From assembly GCF_020740795.1 (NCBI RefSeq), contig NC_067285.1, positions 22,526,241 to 22,590,240 on the forward strand: a DNA stretch of 64,000 nucleotides. Direction: 5' to 3'. Numbering within the stretch: position 1 is the stretch's first letter; each line of letters begins with the position of its first letter. Below the pieces are notes generated by a model, which saw only the letters and a list, made by a program, of their open reading frames with translations, was not told where the DNA came from and ran no database searches. The position numbers and the translations under genes were made by a program. The DNA comes from Apus apus. Lineage: Eukaryota > Chordata > Aves > Apodiformes > Apodidae. Positions 36,875 to 47,960 of this stretch are shown here, piece by piece.

Positions 36875-39800
36875 GAAGGACGGAGAGTAAAAAGTAAATT
36901 TAATTTTCCAAAAATCTTTAGTTTGAATAGTCTCTGATAAAATGCTGTTTTCCTCTTGTGAGAATGTCAAAGAAAAGTGTCTTTTGAGTCCAGCCCTGGG
37001 ATCCTGCTGTGTCTCTCTTGTGAATGAGTAATGAAAAGTGGCCATTCATTGCTGAATGATTATTTTTCCCCTTATGTGGAGTGTGGGGGGGGAAACCCAG
37101 CAAAATCCAAGTCTTCTATGAGTCCAGCAGACTAAAAGCATCCGGAAACCTCTGGAGGGAAGTAAAAAGTTATGAATGGAGAATAAAATATTGGTGTGGA
37201 GCAAAAGGGCTGTTGTATATAAAGAGCAGATGGGAAAATGTTGAGTTTGAAGTTTAAAAGACAAGGATCTGAATCTGATTCAGCTGAGCAGGGGGAAGTG
37301 GTTTGGGTTTCCTTTCCTTGGAGGTTGGCTCCATTTGATGAATTGTCGAGATGTGCTATAAATGTTTAAGATTTATAGGAGAGGCTCCAAGTAATACTAA
37401 TGAGCAGCTAAAAATAGATATGATAGGAAAATATAAACTGACAAACAGATCATCCAGTATAACAATAACTTGTTGCCAACTGAAGATGGGAGACATGGCA
37501 TGAAAATGAGCTTTTGTTTTTCACATCTGAAAGTTAAAGGAGTTAGAGTGGAAACAGATGTTCTCCAAAACAATGTGTCAGAATAACTCTAGTAACAGCC
37601 AATTGTCACCAGAGCTGAGCAAATAATTCCTTGCTCACTCTTTGCTGGCTGATGGTTTTCCAGTGATGGGTGGAGTTTTTGTAAATAACTTTGTTATTTT
37701 ATGTATTTATTTATTTTAAGCAATCTACTTGGTTTTGGTGCAGAAGTTATTAGTGTCTCACTTCTTAGTTACGTGCTTCTTGTGTTTTGGGAATTTTTGT
37801 CTAAGGACTGTTAATCCTCCAAAAGCAATCTTAAGGGCTTTTGTGAATATTTCATTATTGATAATTAATATTGGATTAATCAAGGAATTATAGTTGTTAT
37901 TGAATGAAGAGAAATTAGATCAATTAGATGCCTTGTTTTCATAGAAGGGGATTTGTAGAGCAGCAATTGCTTTTCAGAAAATTTTTTCACTGGGAGTAAC
38001 CACAAGGGTAGGTTTTGTCTACTACAACAGCAGAGTGGTCGACCTTTAATTTTTGAGGTCTGTCTGCTGAACTCCTCCAGAAGAGAAACTTTCAAGTCAA
38101 TAGGTGATATGTGGACAGACTGAAGGATCAAAGATGCTTTGCGCTGCTACAAATCTCTCTGTGCTGGGTGCCTACTGAATGTGCTGGAAGATCTTTGTGT
38201 TCATGAAGATGACTGGCAAAAAGCAAAATAAGACTGCAGCAACTGGAAGAACCTATCCCTTGACAAGAGGCATCTTGTGTGAGGGGAGGCTCTGCCAACA
38301 TCTCAGGTGGCAGATCAGAAGCGTGAGCTGAATCCCAGACGTGCTTTTGAATTTTGCCTTAAGTTTAATAAGTGATGTTTTTGTCAGTTGGCTGGATTTT
38401 TGCTGTGTAGATTTTCTATTTGTACTACTGTGAAATATTTTCATTTGCAATGGTATTTCCACTGGGAGATGCTTTGTCTCCAGGGTAACTTCCTTGAGAG
38501 CGGTTTCAAAATTTAGTCTGTGGAGCATAATGGGTCTTGTTTTGCAGTCTTCAAATGCCCTTTTAGAAAGCAGAGTAAAAGATATATATTTTTTTTCTAG
38601 TACTGTTTTTTTGCCCTGACTTGGTACCTTCTTATTGTCTGGGAAATGGGCAGAACCACGTAGGTGTACTCAAGGATTTGATAAAGGCGAGGCAGGCTTC
38701 ACTGTAATTTAATGATCAAGTGAGAAAACACTAGATGGGACATGGCATGGCAACATTATGGAAGTTGCTCTGTGACTTGGTGGAGAATGGCTTCTGGCAG
38801 AGGAGGAAGGAAAGGGACAATTTTTAGAGGGCAAGACAGGAATAACCATTGCTTGAACAGCTGGGGTTGTTGAGCACGAAGATGATGGAAGGATATTATG
38901 GAGGCAGAAGCAGGACAAGGAAAAACAGAGCCAGATCCTCAGCTAACATTGCTGGGTATTTTTAGGAGTGCTTCCTGAGAGTGCTTTCTGTATATAAACA
39001 GACGAAGTTCCAGGAGGCAGCAGTGAGGGGGAGCAGTGTAATTGAATGATACTTTTACCGCAAATAGTACATTGCAAAGAGCAAATTGTTTGACTTTATT
39101 AAACTGCAGCCTCCTGCAACAGATCAAGGGTCTAGTTTCTAAGCAAAATAATCGTAGGCTAAGGAAAACTTAACTGTTGCAAGCCTTGCAGGCCCTAGAT
39201 TCCTGTTTGATTTGGCTTCAGGAGCTGCATATGTTCTTTGAACCTTAGACCATGAAGTAAATTTGCAAAGCACAAGCTATTTTTAATCCCATCTCCACAG
39301 TACCACATTGCTTAGCCTTGCTATCAGGAAAATACAAGGGAAGAGTAAAAATAACAGGAGGAGGATTATGTCTGACAAGTGAACTTGACAGTGCTTTGCA
39401 ATTCTGGAGAGGCTGGCAGAAGCAAGTTGCTTGATCTTGGTGGGCAGTGCCAAAGTTAAAGTAGAACTGGAAGCCACTGGCTTAAGTGGAACAGACCAGT
39501 GTAATTCCGAACCAGGATATCTGCCTGTGAGACTACTTGCCTGTGTTCTTGTCTACAGGTGCTGTGTATTACGTAGGGCACTGTACCAGTACAGTGCTCA
39601 TGTGTACACTGAAGGCCATAGATAAAATGGAGCTCTGCAATGTGCTCAACTTAGGCTTGTCCAGTGGCTTGGTACTCAATCCTGACAGGTTAGTCTTGGT
39701 TATACTTAGTTTTTCAGCTTTTTGTCTATTCTGGTTTCAATCCCTGTTCAGATTTTCTCTTTTTTTTTTTTTGTTTAAGAGAAAAAGGGCAAAAGCTATG

Positions 39801-40521
39801 AATTAAGAAGGTTCCACAGGAGCGCCATCTTTGCTGCATCAAATCTGAAGCTACCTGTGCAAGGAGGAATGAGTTAATGCATCTGGAAGAAAAAGGCTGA
39901 CATTCTTAGCTGTTGCTGTGTAGTGTGTACCTGGGCTAGAATTTCTTTCCATGGAAAACCTGTCCTTGGTATCACCCCTTTCCAAGCAACTTGTTGAAAA
40001 TTTCTGTCCTCTGTTTGGTTGGCTCCTTGCAGAGCAGAATTATAGTCCCACTTTCCTTTTACAAATAAAACCCTAAGTGCAAATCCAAATGATAAATAAT
40101 GCAGTGCAGACATGCCCACAGCAATATTCTCTGTATTTATCATTGCTGAAAGGCTGGGAGGAAAAGCTGGTGAAGGCAAGATATCTTACGTGAGAAAACT
40201 ATTCTCATGTTTTTGTGCCCATTCTGCAGCTCAGGCAAACTCCAGGTGCTGTGTCTGTGAAAGGGGGCTGAGGTGCCCATCCTCCCTCTCAGGCTTACTG
40301 TGTGGGAAGTGCACAGCTCCACCACAGTGCTGAAGGCTGCTCCTTCACAAGCACCCTTGTTGTTAGCAAGGATGGCTGTGGTGGAAAGAAGCTATTCCTT
40401 GTTTCTTGGGATGAGCTGGTGGCTTGCAAAGAGTCGGCAACTTTTGATCTTGAAATTGTAGCACCAGATTTACCTGAGACCACCCCCAAAGTTGTTTTAA
40501 TTTTCTTTGCCTTGATTCCAG

Positions 40522-40586
40522 CTGTGATTTTAAGAGACTTTTGCTTAGTTAAGCACAGGGACAATAAGCTACCTCCAGTGCAACAC
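40522..40586 (+). other. Exon-like block with strong splice sites
   Basis: A 65-nt plus-strand block between a pyrimidine-rich acceptor (TTTTCTTTGCCTTGATTCCAG, ending 40521) and a consensus GTGAGT donor (40587-40592). It lies about 2 kb beyond the 3' end of DUSP13 on the opposite strand. It could be an exon of an antisense transcript; only splice motifs support it. Confidence 0.2.
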
Positions 40587-42248
40587 GTGAGTGAGAGATT
40601 GAGATAGTTTGTCATCAACTACTGAGCCTGCACCGGTGTCCCTGCCAGGCCACCTCCATGTTGCTGCAGCCTTTGCATAGAGGGAAAGTAATGGTGGGCT
40701 CAGGTGCTGTCATCTGCTAGGGTGGAGAAAGTGCAGGTGATGAGGGGGAGCTGCTTCCCACTGTCTGAACTTCACAACAATGCAAAGCAATGGAACCAGC
40801 TCGGGCTCTTCTAGAAAGAAAATCTTTTTTGTCCTGGGGTTGGACAGCAGCTTTATTGTCTTTGTGTCAGTGGTTTTGACCTCTTTTTTTCTTCATTGTT
40901 TAGTTGTTTTTCAGGTTGAAGAGGAAGCTTCCACTGTATACCTATAACAGGACCATCCAGCCAGCAGTCCTGCTTTGCCAGTGCCCTGGCTTTCCTGGCA
41001 GGACTTACTGCTCCCAGCTGCAAGTCACACATGGCAGAGTAATCTATGGCTGTCTCTGGCCAGCTGCAATCATACTGCAATGACCAAAAGGCCTCAGCTG
41101 GGGTAAATACAGACTCAGTCACTTTGGAAAGTGTGCTAACTTTAAATTCTGCCTGGCAACCACAGATGTTTCCAGATGTGGAACTTGTTGGGAATTATGA
41201 CCTGTTCTGACAGGCTCAGTACATGGAGATTTTGGATTGCTGTGTTTTATACACCCCTTGTGCTTTAATATAGTGCCATTTAGCCTAGCATAGGCTGAGT
41301 TACAGGGACTTGAAGGGAGTGGTTAGTAAGGCAACTGAAAAGTCTACTTGCAAAGCTTCAGCATGATCTGCACCTAGACAGACCAAGGTGAAGGAGACCC
41401 AAGTGTTGGGAGTGGTTCATCTGCAATGCTCACTGAAATCTAATCTCCTTGCTGTGGTAGCCAATAAGAGGCCTGTGAAAGCTGTAACTTCACTGAGTTT
41501 TCCATCATTAGTTATCATCACCCTTCTGGCCACTTACTCCAGTCTGAAAAGCTGGGTCCCTTTCTGGAGGGAAGACCAATCTCTCTGTTCCCTGTGAGAG
41601 GAAATTAGTCTGTAGCATTGTTTGTGTTTCACTTAGATGTTTATAAAGGTGGAAGCACCACCTGAGTTTCTCTATAGGCTCTGCAAGGAAATTTTTTAAT
41701 GTATGGGGGCAAAAGAAACTTCAGTTCAGAATGAGTATATACTTCTCTTTCTATTCAACATCCATAGCGCTATAAATACAAACTGCAGGGTACTTTCAGA
41801 ACTGCAAGCCTTTAAGACCTCTCAAGGGAAAACATCGCACCAAATTAATCTGCCGTCAAGTGGAAATTCTATATTGTTTGCATTTGCCAATGTTCTGTAT
41901 GTGGCTGTAATTGCACTGAAGCAAATATCTGCTTCAAGTTCTTCACAAGATTAAATGTAGCCAATTGGGCATAAAAGAGTAATCGAAAGGCAGAGCTGCT
42001 GCTTTGGATTTGTTAGAGGCATTGCTCATTTTTACTCTGACACGATGACACTAGGTTCTGGCTTTCAGGGAAATTTAGGGAATGTGATCTGGCACACTGG
42101 GTTTCAAGCCAAGAGGAGGATGTTTCTGTCTGGCACTGCTGCTGCCCTGCAGTGTGCCAGTGCGCAGTGTGCCCTGAGTGTGCCTCTTGCTTTCCATGTG
42201 CAAGGAGACACCTTCCTTCCCTCTGATCAGCAGTGATGGTGTCAATAG

Positions 42249-42524
42249 CTATGCCCCAGGGTGCAGCATCTGCCTGGCAACTTCAGTATCTGCTCTTTTT
42301 AGGTTCTGAGTATTCGCTAAAAGGGCTTGTGAAGGTCCCAGCAAGAGCCTCTGTGCTTGGATCCTGACTAGTGGCACTATGTCAGACTGAAGGAGCATTT
42401 GAGCTTGCAAAACCTGAAGGAAGTCTTGTACTATGCCAGCTGGATGGGAAATGTTAAAAGATTTGCTTAAAACCCTCATGCTTTCTTTTTCTTTTACTAG
42501 TTCAGCTGTTTTCCCTCTTGCCAT
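42249..42524 (-). other. 91-codon ATG ORF just downstream of DUSP13
   Basis: A minus-strand ATG frame opening MARGKTAELVKEKESMRVL, with a Leu/Gln-rich middle (FLQVLQAQMLLQSD). It lies about 300 bp past the DUSP13 stop and beyond the predicted polyadenylation signal. No family was recognised. It could be an alternative downstream exon region or chance; chance is more likely. Confidence 0.1.
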
Positions 42525-42680
42525 ATAAATGCAATTATAAGCAAGTAAAAAGTATTTTTTTTCGAGTTGACTGTGTTGCCTTTTAATTCTGCATGAAAAC
42601 CCAACTGCTCCCTATGCCCTGCCCAACATGTAGTTAAATAAACAGTCCCAGGTGGGCAAAACTGCTGGTTTGAATCCTTC

Positions 42681-42686
42681 TTTATT
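42681..42686 (-). terminator. DUSP13: Candidate polyadenylation signal of DUSP13
   Basis: AATAAA on the minus strand (TTTATT on plus), about 145 nt past the DUSP13 stop codon, with A-rich sequence just before it. It would give a short 3' UTR of about 165 nt. Confidence 0.5.
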
Positions 42687-42831
42687 TCATTTTCTTTCCA
42701 ATTAGTGGGCTTACCGAAAAAAATACATACCAAACTCCTACCAGTTTGCTCAAGCTCAGCCATTTCCCAAGGAGTTTCTCAGTGCAGTCCTGACAGCATC
42801 TTTTTACTGTCTTCAGTGAGGGCAGCATCTC

Positions 42832-43073
42832 TCAGTCTGGTGCCAGGAGACGGGTCCCCTTAGCACTAAAGTCTTCTCTGCCTTTCCCCCTTCCTAACTG
42901 GAGGTCCAGCTCCCAAAGCTGCTTGAGGAAGCCGGAGTTGGGGCAGATCCCTCTGTGTGAGCGCACAGTCTGAATTGCATCAGCGAGAGACATATCTTCA
43001 CAGATCATTAAGAAAGCAAGGACAAGAGTTGCAGATCGACTGATTCCCATTGCACAGTGAACTAGTACTTTGC
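42832..43073 (-). CDS. DUSP13: DUSP13 coding exon 3 (catalytic loop and C-terminus)
   Basis: The 242-nt last coding exon, following a strong acceptor (CTCTCCTTTTTCCAG at 43074-43088). It completes Gly137 and runs into [27 protein letters not shown], with Cys143 as nucleophile and Arg149 in the P-loop. The TMDP-type segment [21 protein letters not shown] follows. After the conserved fold the C-terminus (residues about 197-216, [20 protein letters not shown]) is about 15-18 residues longer than the human TMDP form that I recall, which ends shortly after the same Gly-Arg. The stop is TGA 42832-42834. The frame is intact and all catalytic residues are present. Confidence 0.95.
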
Positions 43074-45329
43074 CTGGAAAAAGGAGAGCGAGATGCCATT
43101 ATGCTAAGAAGCCAAATGGGGTTTGTCATGCTGGAGCAGAGATGGAAGCGGTGCTGATACCAGGGCTGAAGCAAGTAGGTGTTCCCCTGGTGGGGGAACA
43201 GTGAGCTTTAATGGCTGCTGCAGAACATTCATAGTTACATTCCAGGATCTGTGATTGCTTGTTTGGACTTAGCTGTCAGCCTGATGGCATGCCCTTGGCT
43301 CTCCTGCCCAGCCTGCCATCCATGATGTCCCTGCTTGCTCATATGTGGTTTTGGGAGTGATGTACTTGCTGGCAAAGCTTCAAGTCTTCATACTTATGAG
43401 GCTAAGTTTGGAGCAGCATTTGCAAGTTACTTACTACCAGAGGGCCTGGAAACTTGGGATTTCAGATATGCCATACTGAGGAATGCTTGCTGCTGTTATG
43501 GGAACACTTGTGGTTTTCTATGAGCTCTTTTTACTTCTTTGCTTAGAGCAGTAATGCTTTCTGAGGGTGCTGACTGCTGCCCAGACCTGGTTGGAAGTGT
43601 GTGAAAAAATGGGTGTTGCCATTAAGAATAGCTCCTGTTTGTATATGCCATTTGCACTAGCTTATTTATATTTTTATATTCCTATAGTCTACCCTGTACT
43701 TCTATAGTCACTCTCCTTCCCTAATGCCTTTATCTTCCCTTCTGTATTAGGTGGTCACTAGAAGAACAATTTATTAAATGCTTTGAGTTCCCCAGAGATG
43801 TCAATGTGAGGTGTGCCTCTTTATTAGGAGTTCATTAAAAGTAACATTGTGAGTCCTTCCATATTGCTGTGAGCCTCAGGGAAGACCTTCCAAGGATCCA
43901 GGAGTATAGTTCCCTCCTTTCCCCTGCTCAGCTTTTGGTTTTTCTGCTGTAATCACTAAGTGAAGCAGCCTGAGAAACACAGTCCCGTATCATGTTGGAT
44001 TCCTGTGTTTCTAATGTGTGGTTTTGACCCATGCTGTAAGAAAATAAACACTTTTTAATGTAGAATTAAAAGAAATTTTGTCAAAAGCATTGCTTTCAAA
44101 TGGAAAAAATTCAGGTTTGTAGTCCTTTCCCTCCAGATGTGAACAAAGAGCTCATTCTAAAACCTGAAAACCTGCATCTTGTAAATATTGTAAAATGTTT
44201 CAACTACAACAGAAATGGTAGATTCAATGAGAAATTTTTTATTGGAAAATATTCTCTTGAGAAATTATAGCCATGCCTGAAAATTTTCAAACTCTCTTGT
44301 CCTTTGTTGCAGTGAGATGTAGTCTTTTTGCAGAGACCGTGGCTCAGCAATTGGGCACTATTAAAGTAACCAGTGATTGGAGTCAGATTGGAACTTCTGA
44401 CCACCTGATGGACAGCTCTGTCTCCCATTAAGCAATCAGAAAAGAAGGTTGTATTTTTAGCATGAAAATTTCAGAACACTTCACTGGAAATCTTCATAAG
44501 TTTGAAATTAAATATTTTCTGCATTTTTTAAATTGTAATTTTTTTAGGCTGTCACATTTATAGTCTCTTTTTTACTAATTGTGTACAAAATGCAATTTAT
44601 CAACAGTACAGTTTATATCCAGAAAAAGACAAAAATCAGTAAGAACAATCCCATGTTGCTTTCTTTTTCCTTTGGAGATGGAATACAGTATCTTAGATGC
44701 TGCTTCTCTGTAAAATGTAAGGAGTGGTAGAAAGAACAGACAGCTTTTTGGGGCTAGTTCTTTGTTTTGTTTGTGTTTATGGCATCTTTAATTTCTCTAT
44801 TACCAGGGAGCAAGACAAAAATATTGTTGTTGGATTATGAGCCTAGATCCAGCCAAAAACCTCAGACTGATTGCCCCCATCTCCCCAAGTGTTAATTCTG
44901 GGTACTTTGTGTGCAGCTAATCTTAAATCCCATTTTGTTTGTGACAGAGTATTTAACAACTATTCCCTTTCTGACTAATGATGATGGCATAGCCACATGC
45001 TTGGCAAGTGTGAGCATGTGTTGTAAAAACGTGCTCTGGCCAGCATGTTGAGAGAAGTGTTGAATTCCACAATGTATGTGAGACAGCCACCTTTGATTAT
45101 CCTGGCATGAGAAATTTGAGCTCAGCCCTAAAGATAGACATGTCTTCAGTAGAAATAAAGGGACAAATATAGTCTCCAAGGAAGTGGTGAAACCAGCTCT
45201 GATGACAGACTTAGACTGGGCATCAAAACAGTTGGGGGAAGGGAGAGGTTTTTCCAATGTAATGTCAGTTTTGCAGAATTAGAAGGTCAAGTGATTTCAA
45301 TTAGTTTTCTCATTCAGATAAAGCTTTAC

Positions 45330-45351
45330 AGAATTTACTGAGAATTTACTG
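45330..45351. repeat. 11-bp tandem duplication
   Basis: Two adjacent perfect copies of AGAATTTACTG within DUSP13 intron 2; a small local duplication. Confidence 0.85.
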
Positions 45352-46130
45352 AGATCCTGATGCCATTATTCAAGTTAAATTTCACCAGTCTGTCACTTCC
45401 ACTAATTCTGTGGAAGTCCTACTTTGTTATGGGAATATGCAGAAATGCTTTGCACCCCTGCTAAAAGGTAATGCTAATTGGAATTTTCACTAGACTTTTT
45501 TTAATGTGCTGCACTATCAGTAGCTTTCATGTGAACCTTGTGGGATATGTATGCTCTATTACCTTCCCTGGAGGAGGCACTTAGACCCAAATAACCCAGG
45601 TCTGAGATTTCCAGAGAACTGTAAAGGAGTCATGAGCACAATTTCTCTTTGAGATGTACTACAAATAATGCTAAGTTCAAAAGGTCTGTCAAAAATCCAC
45701 ACTTTAGTAGTTTGCAATAGGCCTAACTGCAATGTAGTGGCAGGGACTGGGGAAATACAGTCACTCAAGCTAATGCAAACCCCAGATAACAGAAACCAAG
45801 GAAGAGCATGTTCTGAAAAACTTTCTTGGAACCAGAACTACTTTCTTTTTTTTTTTTTTTTGGTCTGAAAACTTGTAAGCTACCAGCACTCTTAAACTAA
45901 AAGAAAAAGTAACTATATTTATGGTTTGAACTGTAGCAGGAAGGGGGGAAAACAAACAAAACACAATAAAAAATAGATGGCTTTCATGTTGGACTTGGAA
46001 TCACTAAATATTTTGAAATTCAGTCTAAATTTGGCCACAAATTGGATGGCAGACAGAAGACTTGCTGATATGATTATAACTTCTGTAAAATGGTTCTTGT
46101 GACCTTTTTTTTTTTTTCTTTTTCATCCAG

Positions 46131-46201
46131 ATGGAGCCTTCTGCCTTGGAAAAGTCTCAGCCCCACCTGCAGTATGGAACTGAAGACCAAGCTGAGCACA
46201 G
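46131..46201 (+). other. Exon-like block in DUSP13 intron 2, antisense strand
   Basis: A 71-nt plus-strand block follows a very strong acceptor, a 24-nt pyrimidine tract ending CATCCAG at 46130. It ends at a consensus donor CACAG/GTACGG (GT at 46202-46203). It opens with an ATG at its first base and stays open throughout, encoding MEPSALEKSQPHLQYG and more. If spliced directly to the block at 47888 the frame meets a stop two codons later. A non-coding antisense exon is therefore more likely than a protein. This is a splice-motif prediction only. Confidence 0.28.
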
Positions 46202-47887
46202 GTACGGATGCTGCCATTAAGTATTGCCTGATGTGTTTTTGGTTTGGTTTTGTTTTCTGTTGAAAGCAGAACAAATTCCAGGCTTCTGCTTGTACAGACT
46301 GGATCTCCACCGTTTTATATCTAACTCTGTGTCTGAGAGGAGGAGGTGGCAAGTAAGAACACACTGAATTTTCTTCCCTGCTTCTCTGGCTTAATTTGCA
46401 CTTCAAAAGAGTCCTGCTAGATCAGCAAGTGGCTTTAGAAGGTGTCTCAGCAAAACCCTGGACAAGCCCCAACTATTGACCTTGGACCTAATCTGCATGG
46501 CTCCCTAATACACTTGTTCCCATGAGGATGCAGGTATATTTTCTCTTTCACATGTGCAGGATCTATTCCCACGTTGTTAGCCTTGTTTCATCATGCACAG
46601 AGGTTATGATAAATGCAGGTACACTGATAATAAAATGACTGCTTGTTGCAGATACATCAGTCATGTGAAATTATTTAATTAATGTAAAGCTGCTCTACTG
46701 AAAGCAGATGTGAATTTACTATGTGATTATTTGTAGCAAACAAATGAAATGTTAAACTTGAGTCAGGAGACAAAAGCTGTGTTGCTGTGTGGTTCTGTTT
46801 ACAGGCTCAGATCCTTGTCTCTTAGCAGTAGCTGTCAATGGGTTAAGTGACACTCTGAACCCACCATGATATCCAGCATTTGACTAGTGCCTGAAGTGTC
46901 TGCACCATGTGGGCTGATTGTGGTGGTCTTGATAACGGCGGGTTGCATCAGCCTGTCGTGGGAGGCAGCGGAGATGCCCTGTCCCAAGCACCGAGGCTTG
47001 GATTCCTGGGTGGCTGCTGGACCACAGCCTGGTAAAGTGGCATGCCCCTGTCATGGGGTGGGCAAGGAAATTATCACCAGATCTTCTGTACCACAGAATC
47101 CATGTCACAAGGAGACTCTACCTTCCCTGCCCCCATTTGTTTTAACACATAGTGCAAAGAGAAGTTGAACTGATCCCACATTAGAGGCCTGTGTTGCAAC
47201 CTTCTCTCTGAGCATGTAACAGGATCCCTCAGGAATAATGGGATTAACTGAGGAGAAGTGGGGGCACTTAGCTTCTGGCGTTATTAAATCTTGCAATCCT
47301 TATTTGAAATGTTGCACTGCACATCTCAAGCTACTTTTTGCAGAGACAGACAATAACTGTCATCTGGCTGGGATTTGTGCAGAACAATAACACTTGGTTT
47401 TTAACAACGGATTATGGATATTATATCCAGCTCATGCCTGCTGTAACTCTACTGACATCAAAGGGTTTGCACTAGGGATAAAGTTTGCACATCCAACTTT
47501 GGCCAAATTCAAGTTGGGAAATTCAATCTTGTTGAACAAATCAGTCATTAAAACACATAATATCTTATTGTCCTTTTGTTACTCATCATTAACTGAGCTA
47601 AATGTCCTGAACTAGCCCTAGCTTTCTTGCAGGATGGATTCAGTTTGGCTTAAGACCAGGCTCCAGATCTGTCACCCGGAGTGAACGCCCCAGCTGCCCT
47701 CGCTCTATTTAATCCAGTAGAATTATGCTGCTCACCAGGAGAACTCAGCTGGACTAGTGGGCCCCAGGGGTTCTTCCCACTCCACTATGGTTTTCTCATT
47801 TCCTGTTACATTTTAGCCGCCATCCTGTAGCCAGGTGCAGAAACAATTGTCTATTTTGTGATTAATCAAGTGTCTGTTTTGTCACAG

Positions 47888-47960
47888 CTGAAAGCAGCAA
47901 GAAGCCTTTGGAAAGCTTTAAATGATGGCGTGTCCTTTCTTTCCATGCCTCCTGGAACAG
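47888..47960 (+). other. Exon-like block in DUSP13 intron 2, antisense strand
   Basis: A 73-nt plus-strand block between the acceptor TGTCTGTTTTGTCACAG (ending 47887) and the consensus donor GAACAG/GTAAGG (GT at 47961-47962). One frame is open through it (LKAARSLWKALNDGVSFL and on), but it does not join in frame to the upstream candidate at 46131. It could be a lncRNA exon antisense to DUSP13. Evidence is splice motifs only. Confidence 0.28.

Larger units (their letters stand above)
15782..42650. other. DUSP29-DUSP13 intergenic interval (about 27 kb)
   Basis: No recognisable protein-coding exon lies between the first DUSP29 exon and the 3' end of DUSP13. I searched for a DUSP13A/MDSP-type phosphatase frame among the open frames and found none. 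The interval holds two CR1 fragments, several simple repeats, an E-box/MEF2 cluster, a TATA-like motif pair, and plus-strand exon-like blocks, each listed separately. An ATG-started 137-codon frame at 36461-36874 (plus) has no recognised domain. The undiscovered 5' non-coding exon of DUSP29 should also lie here. Confidence 0.75.

Noticed and set aside
37880-38528. Two adjacent minus-strand protein-like frames (37880-38131, 38253-38528)
   Set aside because: At least the first opens on a non-ATG codon; there are stops between them and no recognisable motif.
40302-40607. 101-codon plus-strand frame with a hydrophobic stretch, overlapping a minus-strand frame of similar length
   Set aside because: It starts on GTG with no ATG in good context, and both strands are open, which points to composition. 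The exon-like block inside it is reported separately on splice motifs.
42668-42680. GGTTTGAATCC resembling a tRNA/SINE B-box
   Set aside because: No matching A-box at a suitable distance, no cloverleaf and no SINE body could be found around it.
42497-42763. 88-codon ATG frame on minus within the DUSP13 3' UTR/flank
   Set aside because: It spans the predicted 3' UTR and its polyadenylation signal and has no domain; most likely a chance frame.
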